From: Rhodoblastus sp963828185
GTDB taxonomy: Bacteria > Pseudomonadota > Alphaproteobacteria > Rhizobiales > Beijerinckiaceae
Assembly (NCBI GenBank): GCA_963828185.1
Contig: CAWHDV010000008.1
Coordinates: forward strand, 1 to 64,000
Reading direction: 5' to 3'
DNA length: 64,000 nucleotides
Shown here one piece after another: positions 36,526 to 48,362 of this stretch (positions are counted from its first letter, which is position 1; the number at the start of each line of letters is the position of its first letter). Under the pieces are notes generated by a model. It had not been told where the DNA came from. It saw nothing but the letters and a program-made list of their open reading frames with translations, and did not search any database. Both the position numbers and the translations under genes were made by a program.

Positions 36526-37788
36526 TCACTCGGCGGGAAGGGGGGATTCCGCGGCAAGCGCGCGTAAAATGTTTTCGGCGGTCGATCCGGACCGGCGGAT
36601 CTTTCGGGCGTGATGAATCTCCCGCCCGACGAGTTTTTCGTTCAGGTCGAGGAAATGCGCGCCGTCCCAAGGCTGGGCGGTCGCCATGCGGAACAGGCGG
36701 TCGAGCGAGGCGCGGGTGATTGGCCGTCCGCCGAGCCCCGCCACCGCCGAATGCAGGCGCGGCGCGTGCGCCAGGTTGCGCAGGGCCATGTCGACGTCAT
36801 TGGCGAGCGGTCCGCCCATGCCGACGGAAATGCTTTTCTCCACCACCACCACATCTTTCGCGCCCGCCAGGGCGTCGCGCAAGGCGTCGACCGGGAAGGG
36901 GCGGTAGGCGACGATGGTCACCAGGCCAATCCTGACGCCTTCATCGCGCATCGCGTCGATCGTGTCCTTGATCGTGCCGCAGATCGAGCCCATCGCGACA
37001 ACCAGCATCTCGGCGTCGTCGGCTCGATAGGAGCGCAGCAGGCCGCAGGAGCCGCGCCCGAACAATTTGGAGAAATCGTCCGAAAATTGCGGAATGAGCC
37101 GCAGCGCCTGGGTCTGCTTGTAATGGGCGAGAAAGCGCACTTCGGTAAAGGCCTCGGGGCCGACCATCGCGCCGATCGAGGCCGGCTCCCTCGGGTCGAG
37201 CGCCTGCACCGGATCATAGGGCGGCAGGAAGGCGTCGACCGTCGCCTGGTCGGGAATGTCGATGCGCTCGACCGCATGGGTCAGGATGAAACCATCGACG
37301 CAGACCATGATCGGCATGGACAGCTCTTCCGCCAGCCGGAACGCCAGAATGTGCAGGTCGACCGCCTCCTGGTTGGTCTCCGCGAAAAGCTGCATCCAGC
37401 CGGCGTCGCGCATCGCCATGGCGTCGGAATGGTCGTTCCAGATATTGATCGGCGCGCCGATGGCGCGATTGCCGAGCGTCATCACGATCGGCAGGCCTAG
37501 CCCCGAGGCGTTGTAGACGGCTTCCGCCATGAACAGCAGCCCTTGCGAGGCCGTCGCCGTATAGGCGCGGGCGCCGGCCGCCGAAGCGCCAATGGCGACG
37601 GAAAGTGCGGCGAATTCGCTTTCGACATTGATGAATTCGCAATTGGCGAGGCTGCCGGTCTTGACCAGTTCGCCGAGCCCTTCGACGATATGGGTCTGCG
37701 GCGTGATCGGATAGGCGCAGATCACTTCGGGCCGGCAAAAGGCGATGGCCTCGGCCATCGCGTGCGAGCCCTCGATTTGCTTCAGCAT
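36526..37788 (-). CDS. porA: 2-oxoacid:ferredoxin oxidoreductase alpha subunit
   Basis: 420 aa. The pyrimidine-binding domain starts EGSHAMAEAIAFCRPEVICA, with the conserved YPITPQTHIVEGL and VESEFAALSVAIGASAAGAR; the transketolase-C-like domain follows (GLVTIVAYRPFPVDALRDAL). It works with the beta subunit in TPP-dependent oxidative decarboxylation of a 2-oxoacid to acyl-CoA. GGGAGAG precedes the ATG at 37788. A small palindromic repeat separates it from the gamma gene. Confidence 0.92.
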   Translation of the reverse strand: MLKQIEGSHAMAEAIAFCRPEVICAYPITPQTHIVEGLGELVKTGSLANCEFINVESEFAALSVAIGASAAGARAYTATASQGLLFMAEAVYNASGLGLPIVMTLGNRAIGAPINIWNDHSDAMAMRDAGWMQLFAETNQEAVDLHILAFRLAEELSMPIMVCVDGFILTHAVERIDIPDQATVDAFLPPYDPVQALDPREPASIGAMVGPEAFTEVRFLAHYKQTQALRLIPQFSDDFSKLFGRGSCGLLRSYRADDAEMLVVAMGSICGTIKDTIDAMRDEGVRIGLVTIVAYRPFPVDALRDALAGAKDVVVVEKSISVGMGGPLANDVDMALRNLAHAPRLHSAVAGLGGRPITRASLDRLFRMATAQPWDGAHFLDLNEKLVGREIHHARKIRRSGSTAENILRALAAESPLPAE

Positions 37789-37800
37789 CTGGCTCTCCCT

Positions 37801-37877
37801 GGAGCATATTGCCAAAAAGTGGACCCGGTTTTTGGACAAGAACCGCAGGTCCGCGTCGGCGAATATGCGTAACAATA
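37801..37877. repeat. Interspersed palindromic element between porG and porA
   Basis: CCAAAAA (37812-37818) pairs with TTTTTGG (37829-37835) around a 10-nt loop, followed by AATATGCGTAACAATAAGCT near the porG stop. The wording matches a degenerate copy of a short repeat I recall as widespread in Hyphomicrobiales intergenic DNA. It could form an RNA hairpin affecting expression of porA relative to porG. Confidence 0.5.
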
Positions 37878-37879
37878 AG

Positions 37880-38455
37880 CTAGGCGGCGGCGTGTTCCTG
37901 CGCCGTGACCAATTCGTGAGCTTCCCGCGCGGCCAAAACATTGGCCGCGCCAATCCTGCCCGGAAAAGCGTGTTCGATGGCCTTGCCGACGCTGTCGAGA
38001 TGCACGAACCCTGTCAGCGCGGCGAAGGCGCCGAGCAGCGCGGCGTTCGGCACCGCGCGTCCCACATGCTTCAGCGCCAGTTCGGTGGCGGGGACGATGA
38101 CGGCATGGCCTTTCGGCAGGCTCGCGACCACTTGCGCAAGGTGCAAATCTTCAAAGGTCTTGTTGGTGTTGACGATCAAGTAGCCGTCCTTGCGCAGGCC
38201 GGAAAACACGTCGATCACTTTCAGCAGCGTCGGGTCCTGCACGATCAGGCAGTCGGGATCCTGGACCGGCTCGCGCAGGCGGATTTCCTTGTCGGCGATG
38301 CGGCAGAAGGCGACCACCGGCGCGCCGGTTCGCTCGGAGCCGAAACTCGGGAAGGCCTGCGCATGGCGGCCTTCGATGAAGGCGGCGACCGACAGCATTT
38401 CCGCGCCGGTCACCACGCCCTGGCCGCCCCGGCCATGGATGCGAATCTGGAACAT
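37880..38455 (-). CDS. porG: 2-oxoacid:ferredoxin oxidoreductase gamma subunit
   Basis: 191 aa. The family signature GRGGQGVVTGAEMLSVAAF is at the N-terminus, with PSFGSERTGAPVVAFCRI following. It is the structural/CoA-side gamma subunit and the first gene of the gamma-alpha-beta-flavoprotein operon. GAGG lies a few bases before the ATG. No separate delta ferredoxin gene is present, in keeping with the ferredoxin domain fused to the last gene. Confidence 0.92.
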   Translation of the reverse strand: MFQIRIHGRGGQGVVTGAEMLSVAAFIEGRHAQAFPSFGSERTGAPVVAFCRIADKEIRLREPVQDPDCLIVQDPTLLKVIDVFSGLRKDGYLIVNTNKTFEDLHLAQVVASLPKGHAVIVPATELALKHVGRAVPNAALLGAFAALTGFVHLDSVGKAIEHAFPGRIGAANVLAAREAHELVTAQEHAAA

Positions 38456-38623
38456 TCAGCCTCGATCCTGCGCAAGGGCGGCGGACGGGCGCGCAACGGC
38501 AGGAAGGCCGTCATGCGGCGGGCCCGATCGGCTTTGCCTGCTCGTTCGATCCGAACCGCAGGCAGAGTAACAAGTTGGAGGACCCCGTCAAGCGAAGCGC
38601 GGGTCCCGGCATTCGCCCAGAGT

Positions 38624-39837
38624 CTACTTGCCGCCGTCCGGATGTCCGGAACCGGGTTTCGTCAGCGTGACTTCTTCCCCGTCCGTCAGTGAATCCGGGG
38701 GATTGACGATGACCTTGTCGGTCGCGGCGACGCCTTGCGAAATTTCCAGCGTCGCGCCGAGATCATTGGCGATGACGATCGGGCGCAGATGCGCATGGCC
38801 CTGATCATCCACCACCGCGACGTTTGGCCCCTCGGCGCGAAACAGCAAACTGTTCGACGGAATGGACAGAGGCGCCTTGGCGCGCAAGGGCAGCGTCACT
38901 TCGACATAGGCGCCGGGCGTCAGTTTGCCCTGGGGATTGGCGAGCCTCAACTCGACTTGCTGCGACCGCGTCGTCACGTCGATCGCTCCGGCGATGCGGA
39001 CGACCTCGCCAAGGAAAACCTGGCCTGGCAGTTCGCTCTGCCCGATCTTCACCTTGTCGCCCACGGCGATATCCTGGGAATAGGCTTGCGGCAGGTCGAT
39101 ATAGACGCGCAGCGGATCGGTCTTGGCCATCGAGAACATCGCCACGCCCGTGCCGCCGGCGTTGATGAGGTTGCCGAGATCGACATTGCGCTGGGTGATG
39201 ACGCCGTCAAACGGCGCGAGCACATGCTTGAAGGCGGTCATCGCCTGCAATTGCTGGAGATTGGCCTCGGCGGCCTGCTGCGACGCCACGGACGTGTCAA
39301 AGGCGTTCTGGTGCGTGTCGAGGTCCTGCGCGGCGACGGAATCCTGCTTGAACAGCTTCTTCCAGCGCTCCAGCGCCACCTTGGCCAGGACCACATTGGC
39401 CTTGGCCTGATCGACCTGGGCCTTGGCCTGCGCCACCTGCTGGTCGAGTTCCGGCGTTTCCAGTTCGGCCAGAAGCTGGCCCGTTTTGACCCGCGCGCCG
39501 ATGTCGACGAGGAAGCTGCTGACATAGCCGGTGACGCGGGCATAAACGGTCGTCTCATTGTCGCCGCGCAGCGTCGCGGGCAGCACCAGCGCGCCGGCGC
39601 TTTTTGTCGGCGTCGGCGCCACGGTTTTCACGAAGATCGCCTGGCTCCGCGCCGACCGCTGCTCCAGTTCGGCCTCGGCGGCGCTGCGCGCCAGCATCAC
39701 CCGGATCGCCCCGAGCGCCAGGACGACGACGAAGAACAGAGCGACGCGCCGCGCGTTGCGCCAGATCGCCCCGCGCTTCGGCAGATGCATCTGGCCGTCA
39801 TCGCTTTGCAGCGCAAGATTTTCGTGCGGGTTCTTGT

Positions 39838-39841
<4 letters not shown>
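38624..39841 (-). CDS. RND efflux periplasmic adaptor (membrane fusion protein)
   Basis: 405 aa. One N-terminal membrane anchor (~28-50) is followed by the lipoyl/barrel-sandwich halves (VTGYVSSFLVDIGARVKTGQ; VLAPFDGVITQRNVDLGN), a coiled-coil hairpin (~125-195), and beta-barrel and membrane-proximal domains. It links the inner-membrane pump to an outer-membrane channel, which is not encoded here. Its ATG overlaps the stop of the pump gene by 4 bp. Confidence 0.93.
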
Positions 39842-42984
<3,143 letters not shown>

Positions 42985-43171
42985 GCCGCGAATTTTTACC
43001 GATTCAGAGCCCCGACGCGCGTGACAAGGCGAATAAAGACCAATTCGGCCGCAATCAGGCGGTCGCGGCTGGCTTATATCATCGAAACGAATTGGGTGGC
43101 GATTTTATGATCCGAAACGGCTTGCGAAAAGGCAGACACGGCTTTTCCTCTTGCCCACCTTTGGCGCGCCC

Positions 43172-44641
43172 TCAGCGCCGCAACAGGAACTTCAGCATGG
43201 CTTCGGCGGTCCGGCCATAGGGCGGGGCAAGCAGGCCGCGCCCGTTGAGGCGGCTTTGCAAAAAAACGCCCTTGCGGTGCGAGAAGGCGCGAAACCCGTC
43301 CTCGCCGTGATAGGCGCCCATGCCGGACGCGCCAACCCCGCCAAACGGCAAATTGTCGACGACAATATGCATCAGCGTGTCATTGACCGTGACCCCGCCG
43401 GAGATCGTCCGGCCGAGCGCCCGGTCGCGCTGCTCGCCGTCGGTTCCGAAATAATAGAAAGCCAGCGGGCGCGGCTGGGCGTTGACATAGGCGATCGCCT
43501 CCTCGGGCGAGGTATAAGTCTTGACCGGCAGCACCGGGCCGAAAATCTCGTCGCGCATCAAAGCGAGATCCGGGGCGGGATTGACGACCAGCGTCGGCGC
43601 GATTTTTCGGGTCGCGGGCGCAGGCGCCTGTCCCGAAGGGTTGATGTCGATCACCCGCGCCCCGCGCCGCCGCGCCTCGTCGATCATTTCCACGATGCGG
43701 TTGTAATGGCGCTCGCTGACGATGGAGGCGTAATCCGGATTGCCGTCGAGGCTCGGGTAGAGTTTTTTCACCGCCTTCTGGAATGCGGCGATGAAATTTT
43801 CGCAGGCCGCCTCCGGGACGAGGACATAATCCGGCGCGATGCAGGTCTGGCCGGCGTTGAGCAGCTTTCCCGCGGCGATGCTGGCCGCGGCCGACGCCAG
43901 ATCGGCGTCCTCCGCGACAAGGCAGGGCGATTTTCCGCCCAGCTCGAGCGTGACCGGGGTCAGGTTTTGCGCGGCGGCCTGCATGACGCGCCGCCCCACG
44001 GCGGTCGAGCCGGTGAAGAACAGATGGTCGAACGGCAGGCCGGCGAAACCGGCGCCGATTTCCGGGCCGCCTTGAACCACCGCGACCTGCTCTTGCGGAT
44101 AGAGTTTTCCCAGGAATTGCGCGAGAAAAGCCGAGGTCTGCGGCGTCAGCTCGGACGGCTTGAGCATGATTCGGTCGCCGGCTGCGAGCGCCGCCAGCAG
44201 CGGCATCAGCGCGAGCTGCACCGGGTAGTTCCACGGGCTGATGATCCCGACCACGCCGACCGGCTGGCACAGGATGCGCGCCCGGCCGGGCAGCAGTTCG
44301 AGGCCGACGCCGACGCGCTTCGGCTTCATCCAGCCGGCGAGATGCTTCAGCATATGCCGCGCCGAGGCGAGGACCGGCCAGATCTCAGCCATCAGCGTCT
44401 CCTGGCGCGGACGGCAGCCGAAATCGGCGGAAACGGCGGCGGCGAAAGCCTCCGCCTCGTCCTTCACCGCGTCGCGCAATTTTTCGATGTCGCCGCGACG
44501 CTGGGCGAGCGAGGGCGGTCCGGCGTCGAGAAAGGCCTGGCGCTGGCGGGCGAGGATCTGCGCCGCTCGCGCGATAGCGTCCGCGCCGGCGTCCGTGGCG
44601 TCCAAGGCGTCCAAGGCGTCCAAGGCGTCCAAGGCGTCCAA
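43172..44641 (-). CDS. Aldehyde dehydrogenase (coniferyl aldehyde dehydrogenase-like) with N-terminal (LDA)n repeat
   Basis: 489 aa from the preferred start. ALDH motifs are intact: WNYPVQLALMPLLAALAAGD, catalytic Glu in LELGGKSP, catalytic Cys in NAGQTCIAPDY, and the C-terminal FGGVGASGMGAYHG. The pattern fits the coniferyl aldehyde dehydrogenase (CalB) group, which oxidises aromatic or medium-chain aldehydes. The start is taken as TTG at 44641 because GGGGAGGG precedes it by six bases; TTG at 44680 or GTG at 44668 are possible. The first ~15 residues are tandem Leu-Asp-Ala coded by a 9-bp minisatellite. Confidence 0.87.
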   Translation of the reverse strand: MDALDALDALDALDATDAGADAIARAAQILARQRQAFLDAGPPSLAQRRGDIEKLRDAVKDEAEAFAAAVSADFGCRPRQETLMAEIWPVLASARHMLKHLAGWMKPKRVGVGLELLPGRARILCQPVGVVGIISPWNYPVQLALMPLLAALAAGDRIMLKPSELTPQTSAFLAQFLGKLYPQEQVAVVQGGPEIGAGFAGLPFDHLFFTGSTAVGRRVMQAAAQNLTPVTLELGGKSPCLVAEDADLASAAASIAAGKLLNAGQTCIAPDYVLVPEAACENFIAAFQKAVKKLYPSLDGNPDYASIVSERHYNRIVEMIDEARRRGARVIDINPSGQAPAPATRKIAPTLVVNPAPDLALMRDEIFGPVLPVKTYTSPEEAIAYVNAQPRPLAFYYFGTDGEQRDRALGRTISGGVTVNDTLMHIVVDNLPFGGVGASGMGAYHGEDGFRAFSHRKGVFLQSRLNGRGLLAPPYGRTAEAMLKFLLRR

Positions 44642-44642
44642 G
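44589..44642. repeat. 9-bp tandem repeat (GCGTCCAAG), five perfect copies plus one variant
   Basis: Copies at 44598-44642 are exact; the copy at 44589-44597 differs at two bases. On the minus strand each unit reads TTGGACGCC and codes Leu-Asp-Ala. The unit length is a multiple of three, so slippage changes N-terminal length without breaking the frame. The array lies right at the start codon of the aldehyde dehydrogenase, and every unit supplies a potential TTG start. Confidence 0.9.
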
Positions 44643-44744
44643 GCGAACCCTCCCCGCAACCTTTTCACCGCGCGACGCAACGCGCATCGCGCAAGGCAGA
44701 TTAGACCCGTCTTCGGTCGCCGTGAAGGAGGCCGCGAGCCGGCT

Positions 44745-46307
44745 TCAGAAAACGTAACGGGCGCCGATGGTGGGATCGGCGCTGTTCCTATATAGGAAGC
44801 CGCTCGCCATGCCGTTGGTGACGTTGCTGTACATCAAGCCGCCATAGACTTCGAAACGCTTGTTGAAATGATATTCGGCGACCAGGCCCAGCGCGTCCTC
44901 CGTGCCGGAGCAGGTCGAGGTGGAGGAGACCTGCCGGGTCGGCGCGGCGTAATTGCAGCCGATCTTGCCATAACTGTTTTGCAATTCGTGATAATAGCCG
45001 GCGCTGAGAATGAGATTGGCGCTGTAGGCGTATTTCACGCCTGCCCAGAACAATTGCAGATTCTTGTCGTGATATTGATAGGCGTTGCTGGTGACGACGC
45101 TGACTGCATAGCCGTTGGCGTCGACAAAGGGCGCGGTGATCTGGTCTTTTGGATCCTTGTAGTCGATGAATCCATATCCACCGAAAAACTTGAACTGGCT
45201 CCACGTATATTTGGCGGAGAAAAGGACGCCCTGATTGTCGGAAAGCGCGCCCGCCAGCGAATTGACCGGCTCCACGAGAACTTGCGCGGCGCTCAGGGGC
45301 GACAGCGTGATAGCGTCGCTGACATGGCTGTAGACCGCATCGAACGACAGGTCCGCATAATCAAATCCGGCCATGAGCTGATAGGTTGCGCCGTCCGTTT
45401 TGCTGACCCCCGTCCCGGGTGGGGCGAACTTGTAGATGGCGCCGAAACGCGCCGGTCCTAGATCGATGCGATATTTGAGCGAATCGTCGAAACGGGCGTT
45501 CTCGGTGTCGCCGCTGGACAGCGCGCCGCTATAGCCAAGCAAGGAGAATGCGAGCGATCCGGCGATCGGGTCATAAATAGCCCGGTCGTCAGTCGACAGC
45601 GTGCGTTGACGACCAAAGGTCAGGGTTCCCAGGTCCTTCGAGGATATCCCGACATAGGCGTAATCGTTGAAGGCCTGCCCGGCGCTTCGAGAATCGCCGT
45701 TGGAGCTCTGGTTGGCGAGGGCGACGCCATTGTTCTGGACCAGCGACGCCGGGCCATTGCTGAGTTGGCCGGAAGCCGGATCGAAATTGGTGTTGGCGGC
45801 AAAGACCGCCGACCAGCCGGGCAGGATCTCCTCGATCCCCCTGATGCCGACGCCGGAATAGCCCATGCCGCCGGGCGCGACATTGAAGCCCGCGTGATTG
45901 CTGTTCTTGCTGATGGCGTATTCGAGACCCTGCGGATAAGCGCCGTCGAAGGGCGTTCCATGGCTCTGCCAGGCGACGCCGGCGTCCAGCGCCCCGAACA
46001 GCGTAATGCCATGCCAGGTGATCGGGCCGTCCTCGGTCAAAACGTCGAGCGGAGTCCTGGTCGCTTGGGCGACCGAATCAGCAACAATGGGGCCGGGCGC
46101 GGGCGAACGGGAGGCTGCGGCGCGTTCGGCCTTTTCCTTGGCGGCCTGGCGCTTTTCAACTCTTTCGAGCCGCTTCGCCAAGGCCGCGTTCTGTCTCCTC
46201 AGCGAGGTCGTCTGTTGCTTGAGGGCGGCAAGATTGTCGGCTTTCGCGGGCGCAATGGCGCAAAGGAATCCGGCTAGGGCGGTGAACGCCAAAAAATCGT
46301 TTTTCAT
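44745..46307 (-). CDS. Outer-membrane porin (Gram-negative type)
   Basis: 520 aa. A cleavable signal (ending APAKA), a short coiled coil (~25-65, LKQQTTSLRRQNAALAKRLE), then a 16-strand-type porin barrel with alternating strands. It ends in Phe (IGARYVF), the usual recognition signal for BAM insertion. The coiled coil may reach the peptidoglycan as an anchor. The substrate is unknown. The upstream 140 bp are AT-rich and probably hold its promoter. Confidence 0.88.
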   Translation of the reverse strand: MKNDFLAFTALAGFLCAIAPAKADNLAALKQQTTSLRRQNAALAKRLERVEKRQAAKEKAERAAASRSPAPGPIVADSVAQATRTPLDVLTEDGPITWHGITLFGALDAGVAWQSHGTPFDGAYPQGLEYAISKNSNHAGFNVAPGGMGYSGVGIRGIEEILPGWSAVFAANTNFDPASGQLSNGPASLVQNNGVALANQSSNGDSRSAGQAFNDYAYVGISSKDLGTLTFGRQRTLSTDDRAIYDPIAGSLAFSLLGYSGALSSGDTENARFDDSLKYRIDLGPARFGAIYKFAPPGTGVSKTDGATYQLMAGFDYADLSFDAVYSHVSDAITLSPLSAAQVLVEPVNSLAGALSDNQGVLFSAKYTWSQFKFFGGYGFIDYKDPKDQITAPFVDANGYAVSVVTSNAYQYHDKNLQLFWAGVKYAYSANLILSAGYYHELQNSYGKIGCNYAAPTRQVSSTSTCSGTEDALGLVAEYHFNKRFEVYGGLMYSNVTNGMASGFLYRNSADPTIGARYVF

Positions 46308-46448
46308 TTCTGGTCGGGCCTCACAAATTCAAGGCGGCGGTCAGCGTCAGCGCGGCCGACAAGGAGATATTATAAAATCGATAAAAATAATCAACTAATA
46401 AAATTGACCCCTCGCACTTCGCGTCAGGCGTCTTTCCTCGCGGGATTG

Positions 46449-46772
46449 TCAGGACGCCCCACGGGTTTCGGCGACCGCCTCAAACCCCTCGAATTGCGGC
46501 GGACCGAGATAGAGGCCTTGCGTTTTCGGAGCGCCGGAATGCGCGCGGCGGAAGGCTTCCGAACGGGTCCAGTCCTCGAAATGGCCGCGCGTCTCCCAGA
46601 CCGTATGCGAGGCGAACAGGGTCGAGGCGTCGTCGCTCGGCCCGCGCAGGAGATGAAACACGACAAAGCCCGGCATGGCCGGCAGATCGCTCTGGCGATT
46701 GCGCCAGACCTCCTCGAATTCGGCTTCCTTGCCGAGCGCGACGCGAAAGCGGTTCATGGCGATAAACGTCAT
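46449..46772 (-). CDS. IsdG/HmoA-like antibiotic-biosynthesis-type monooxygenase (probable haem degradation)
   Basis: 107 aa, ABM ferredoxin-like fold. The residues that define IsdG-type haem-degrading enzymes are in register: Asn7 (AMNRFRV), Trp68 and His78 (WTRSEAFRRAH). These enzymes open haem without a separate oxygenase partner to release iron. It stands alone between the porin and sufE genes, next to other iron functions (SufE, truncated haemoglobin). ABM proteins of other function share the fold, so activity is inferred. Confidence 0.82.
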   Translation of the reverse strand: MTFIAMNRFRVALGKEAEFEEVWRNRQSDLPAMPGFVVFHLLRGPSDDASTLFASHTVWETRGHFEDWTRSEAFRRAHSGAPKTQGLYLGPPQFEGFEAVAETRGAS

Positions 46773-46843
46773 TTTGTTACTCCGGCGTGAAGGGGGCGTC
46801 CAAGCTTCAGGGGCAGGTTATCAAACTTCGACGCCGCTTGCGA

Positions 46844-47269
46844 TCAAGCGGTCGCCAGGGCGCGCGCCGCGTCGTTCCTGATGCGCTCGACCATCGAGCG
46901 CAGGCCGTTGGAGCGCTGCGGCGTCAGGTGCTGCTCGAAACCAAGCCTGCGGAACAGCTTTTGCGCGTCGGCGTCGAGGACATCCTTGGCCGGCCGTCCG
47001 GAGTAAAACATGAGGGTCAAGGCGACGAGGCCGCGCACGATGTGGGCGTCGCTGTCGCCGAGATATTTCATCACCGGCGCGCCGTCGGGGCCTTTTTCGA
47101 CGCTGGTTTGCAACCAGACCTGGCTGGCGCAGCCGCGCACCTTGTTGGCGTCGTTGTGCGCCTTTTCCGGCAGCGGCTCCAGCTCGCGGCCCAGCTCGAT
47201 CAGATAGCGGTAGCGATCGTCCCAATCGTCCAGAAACTCGAAATTCTCGATGATCTCGTCAATGGTCAT
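46844..47269 (-). CDS. sufE: SufE-family cysteine desulfurase sulfur acceptor
   Basis: 141 aa. The sulfur-accepting Cys47 lies in NKVRGCASQVW, and the family opening IIENFEFLDDWDDRYRYLIE is clear. SufE takes persulfide sulfur from SufS for Fe-S cluster assembly; no suf operon is in this window. The ATG at 47269 has GAGG at good spacing; the ATG at 47284 would add five residues. Confidence 0.93.
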   Translation of the reverse strand: MTIDEIIENFEFLDDWDDRYRYLIELGRELEPLPEKAHNDANKVRGCASQVWLQTSVEKGPDGAPVMKYLGDSDAHIVRGLVALTLMFYSGRPAKDVLDADAQKLFRRLGFEQHLTPQRSNGLRSMVERIRNDAARALATA

Positions 47270-47462
47270 TCCTAAGCCTCTCATCCGCCATTTCCCGCCT
47301 TATGCAAGAAACGCGCTTCGCGCCGATTTGTCGAGCCCCCCGCAGATTGACTCCCAAAACATGGCGTCGTGTCGCTGTTGCGACAATGGGTCGGCGATAG
47401 TGTGAGCCAAGCCACGGCTGCGCCTCGCGACGACATCAGCGCTTGAGCCCTCGTCGCAAAAG

Positions 47463-47479
47463 TTGCATAAGACATGCAA
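47463..47479. promoter_or_regulatory. NsrR-like palindrome upstream of the truncated haemoglobin
   Basis: TTGCAT-AAGAC-ATGCAA has perfect 6-bp arms with a 5-bp spacer. NsrR (nitric-oxide repressor) sites in proteobacteria follow ATGCAT-N5-ATGCAT-like arms with the same spacing, so this differs by one base per arm. It lies 64 bp before the globin start. No NsrR gene is seen in the window. Confidence 0.42.
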
Positions 47480-47542
47480 GAATAGGCGGCCCGCGCAAAA
47501 ACTCGCGCTGGCCACGGGTCCACGCAAGATCAGGGGTTCTGG

Positions 47543-47959
47543 GTGAGCGACCAATCAATGTTCGAACGGATCGGCGGCGAAGTCGCGATCGACCGTCTGG
47601 TCGAGCGGTTTTATGGCCATATGGACGCATTGCCAGAGGCCAAGCGCGTCCGCGCCATGCATGACGCCGATCTTGGCCCCTTGAAGGTCGTGCTGAAGCG
47701 CTACCTGTCGGAATGGTTGGGCGGACCGCCGCTTTATTCGCCGGTTTATGGTCATCCGCGCCTGCGCCAGCGCCATATGGGCTTTCCGATCGGCAATGCG
47801 GAGCGCGACGCCTGGATGGGCTGCATGCGGCGGGCGCTGTCCGAGACCGTCGCCGACGCGGCAGCGCGGACAGAAATCGACGCGAACATGACCAAGCTCG
47901 CCGACTGGATGCGCAACCAGGCGGACAATCCGCACGACCGCAGCGAAGCGCGGCCTTGA
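47543..47959 (+). CDS. Group II truncated haemoglobin
   Basis: 138 aa. Truncated globin features are visible: FERIGGEVAIDRLVERFYGH at the N-terminus, GGPPLYSPVYGHPRLRQRH with the proximal His, and WMGCMRRAL with the Trp at G8 that marks group II. Such globins bind O2 and detoxify NO. The start is GTG at 47543 (AGGGG upstream); ATG at 47558 is an alternative. A perfect NsrR-like dyad lies upstream, which fits NO control. Confidence 0.9.
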   Translation: MSDQSMFERIGGEVAIDRLVERFYGHMDALPEAKRVRAMHDADLGPLKVVLKRYLSEWLGGPPLYSPVYGHPRLRQRHMGFPIGNAERDAWMGCMRRALSETVADAAARTEIDANMTKLADWMRNQADNPHDRSEARP

Positions 47960-48088
47960 TCGCGGGCGGTCTCCCGCCAGCCTCCCGGAGAAATGGCGGA
48001 CCGCATATTGCGGCGGCATCGCTCAGCGCCTAGTTTTGGCCGTGGCGCGCGCGTTGCGCGCAGGCCGCAATTTCCAAGGGGTGACAGA

Positions 48089-48295
48089 ATGAGACTTTCC
48101 GCGCGCAATGTCTTCGACGGCAAGATCGTCGAAATCAAGAAAGGCGTCACCACTTCGCACGTGCTGATCGATGTGAAGGGGATGATCATCACCGCCTCGA
48201 TCACCAATGAATTGGTCGAGGATCTGGAGCTCAAGGTCGGCGGCGCGGCCAAGGCGGTGATCAAGTCGTCGGAAGTGATCGTCGCCGTCGATTGA
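48089..48295 (+). CDS. Mop/TOBE-domain molybdate-binding protein
   Basis: 68 aa, one Mop-type TOBE domain (RLSARNVFDGKIVEIKKGVT ... ITNELVEDLELKVGGAAKAV), the size of molbindins that bind molybdate or tungstate as oligomers. AAGGGGTGACAGA precedes the ATG; an upstream ATG at 47993 would add an unrelated arginine-rich extension. A strong terminator follows. No other molybdenum genes are nearby. Confidence 0.9.
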   Translation: MRLSARNVFDGKIVEIKKGVTTSHVLIDVKGMIITASITNELVEDLELKVGGAAKAVIKSSEVIVAVD

Positions 48296-48313
48296 TCGCT
48301 TGCGCCAGAAACC

Positions 48314-48350
48314 GCAAAGGCCGGGATCGAGGTCCCGGCCTTTGCTTTTT
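48314..48350 (+). terminator. Rho-independent terminator of the Mop gene
   Basis: A perfect 13-bp stem, 48314-48326 paired with 48333-48345, with a 6-nt loop and a T5 tract at 48346-48350. It lies between convergent genes and may partly stop transcripts from gltD on the other strand. Confidence 0.93.
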
Positions 48351-48362
48351 GCCGAAAAAGCG

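Noticed and set aside
44589..44642. Possible CRISPR array
   Set aside because: The units are 9 bp, contiguous and without spacers, so this is a minisatellite inside a gene.
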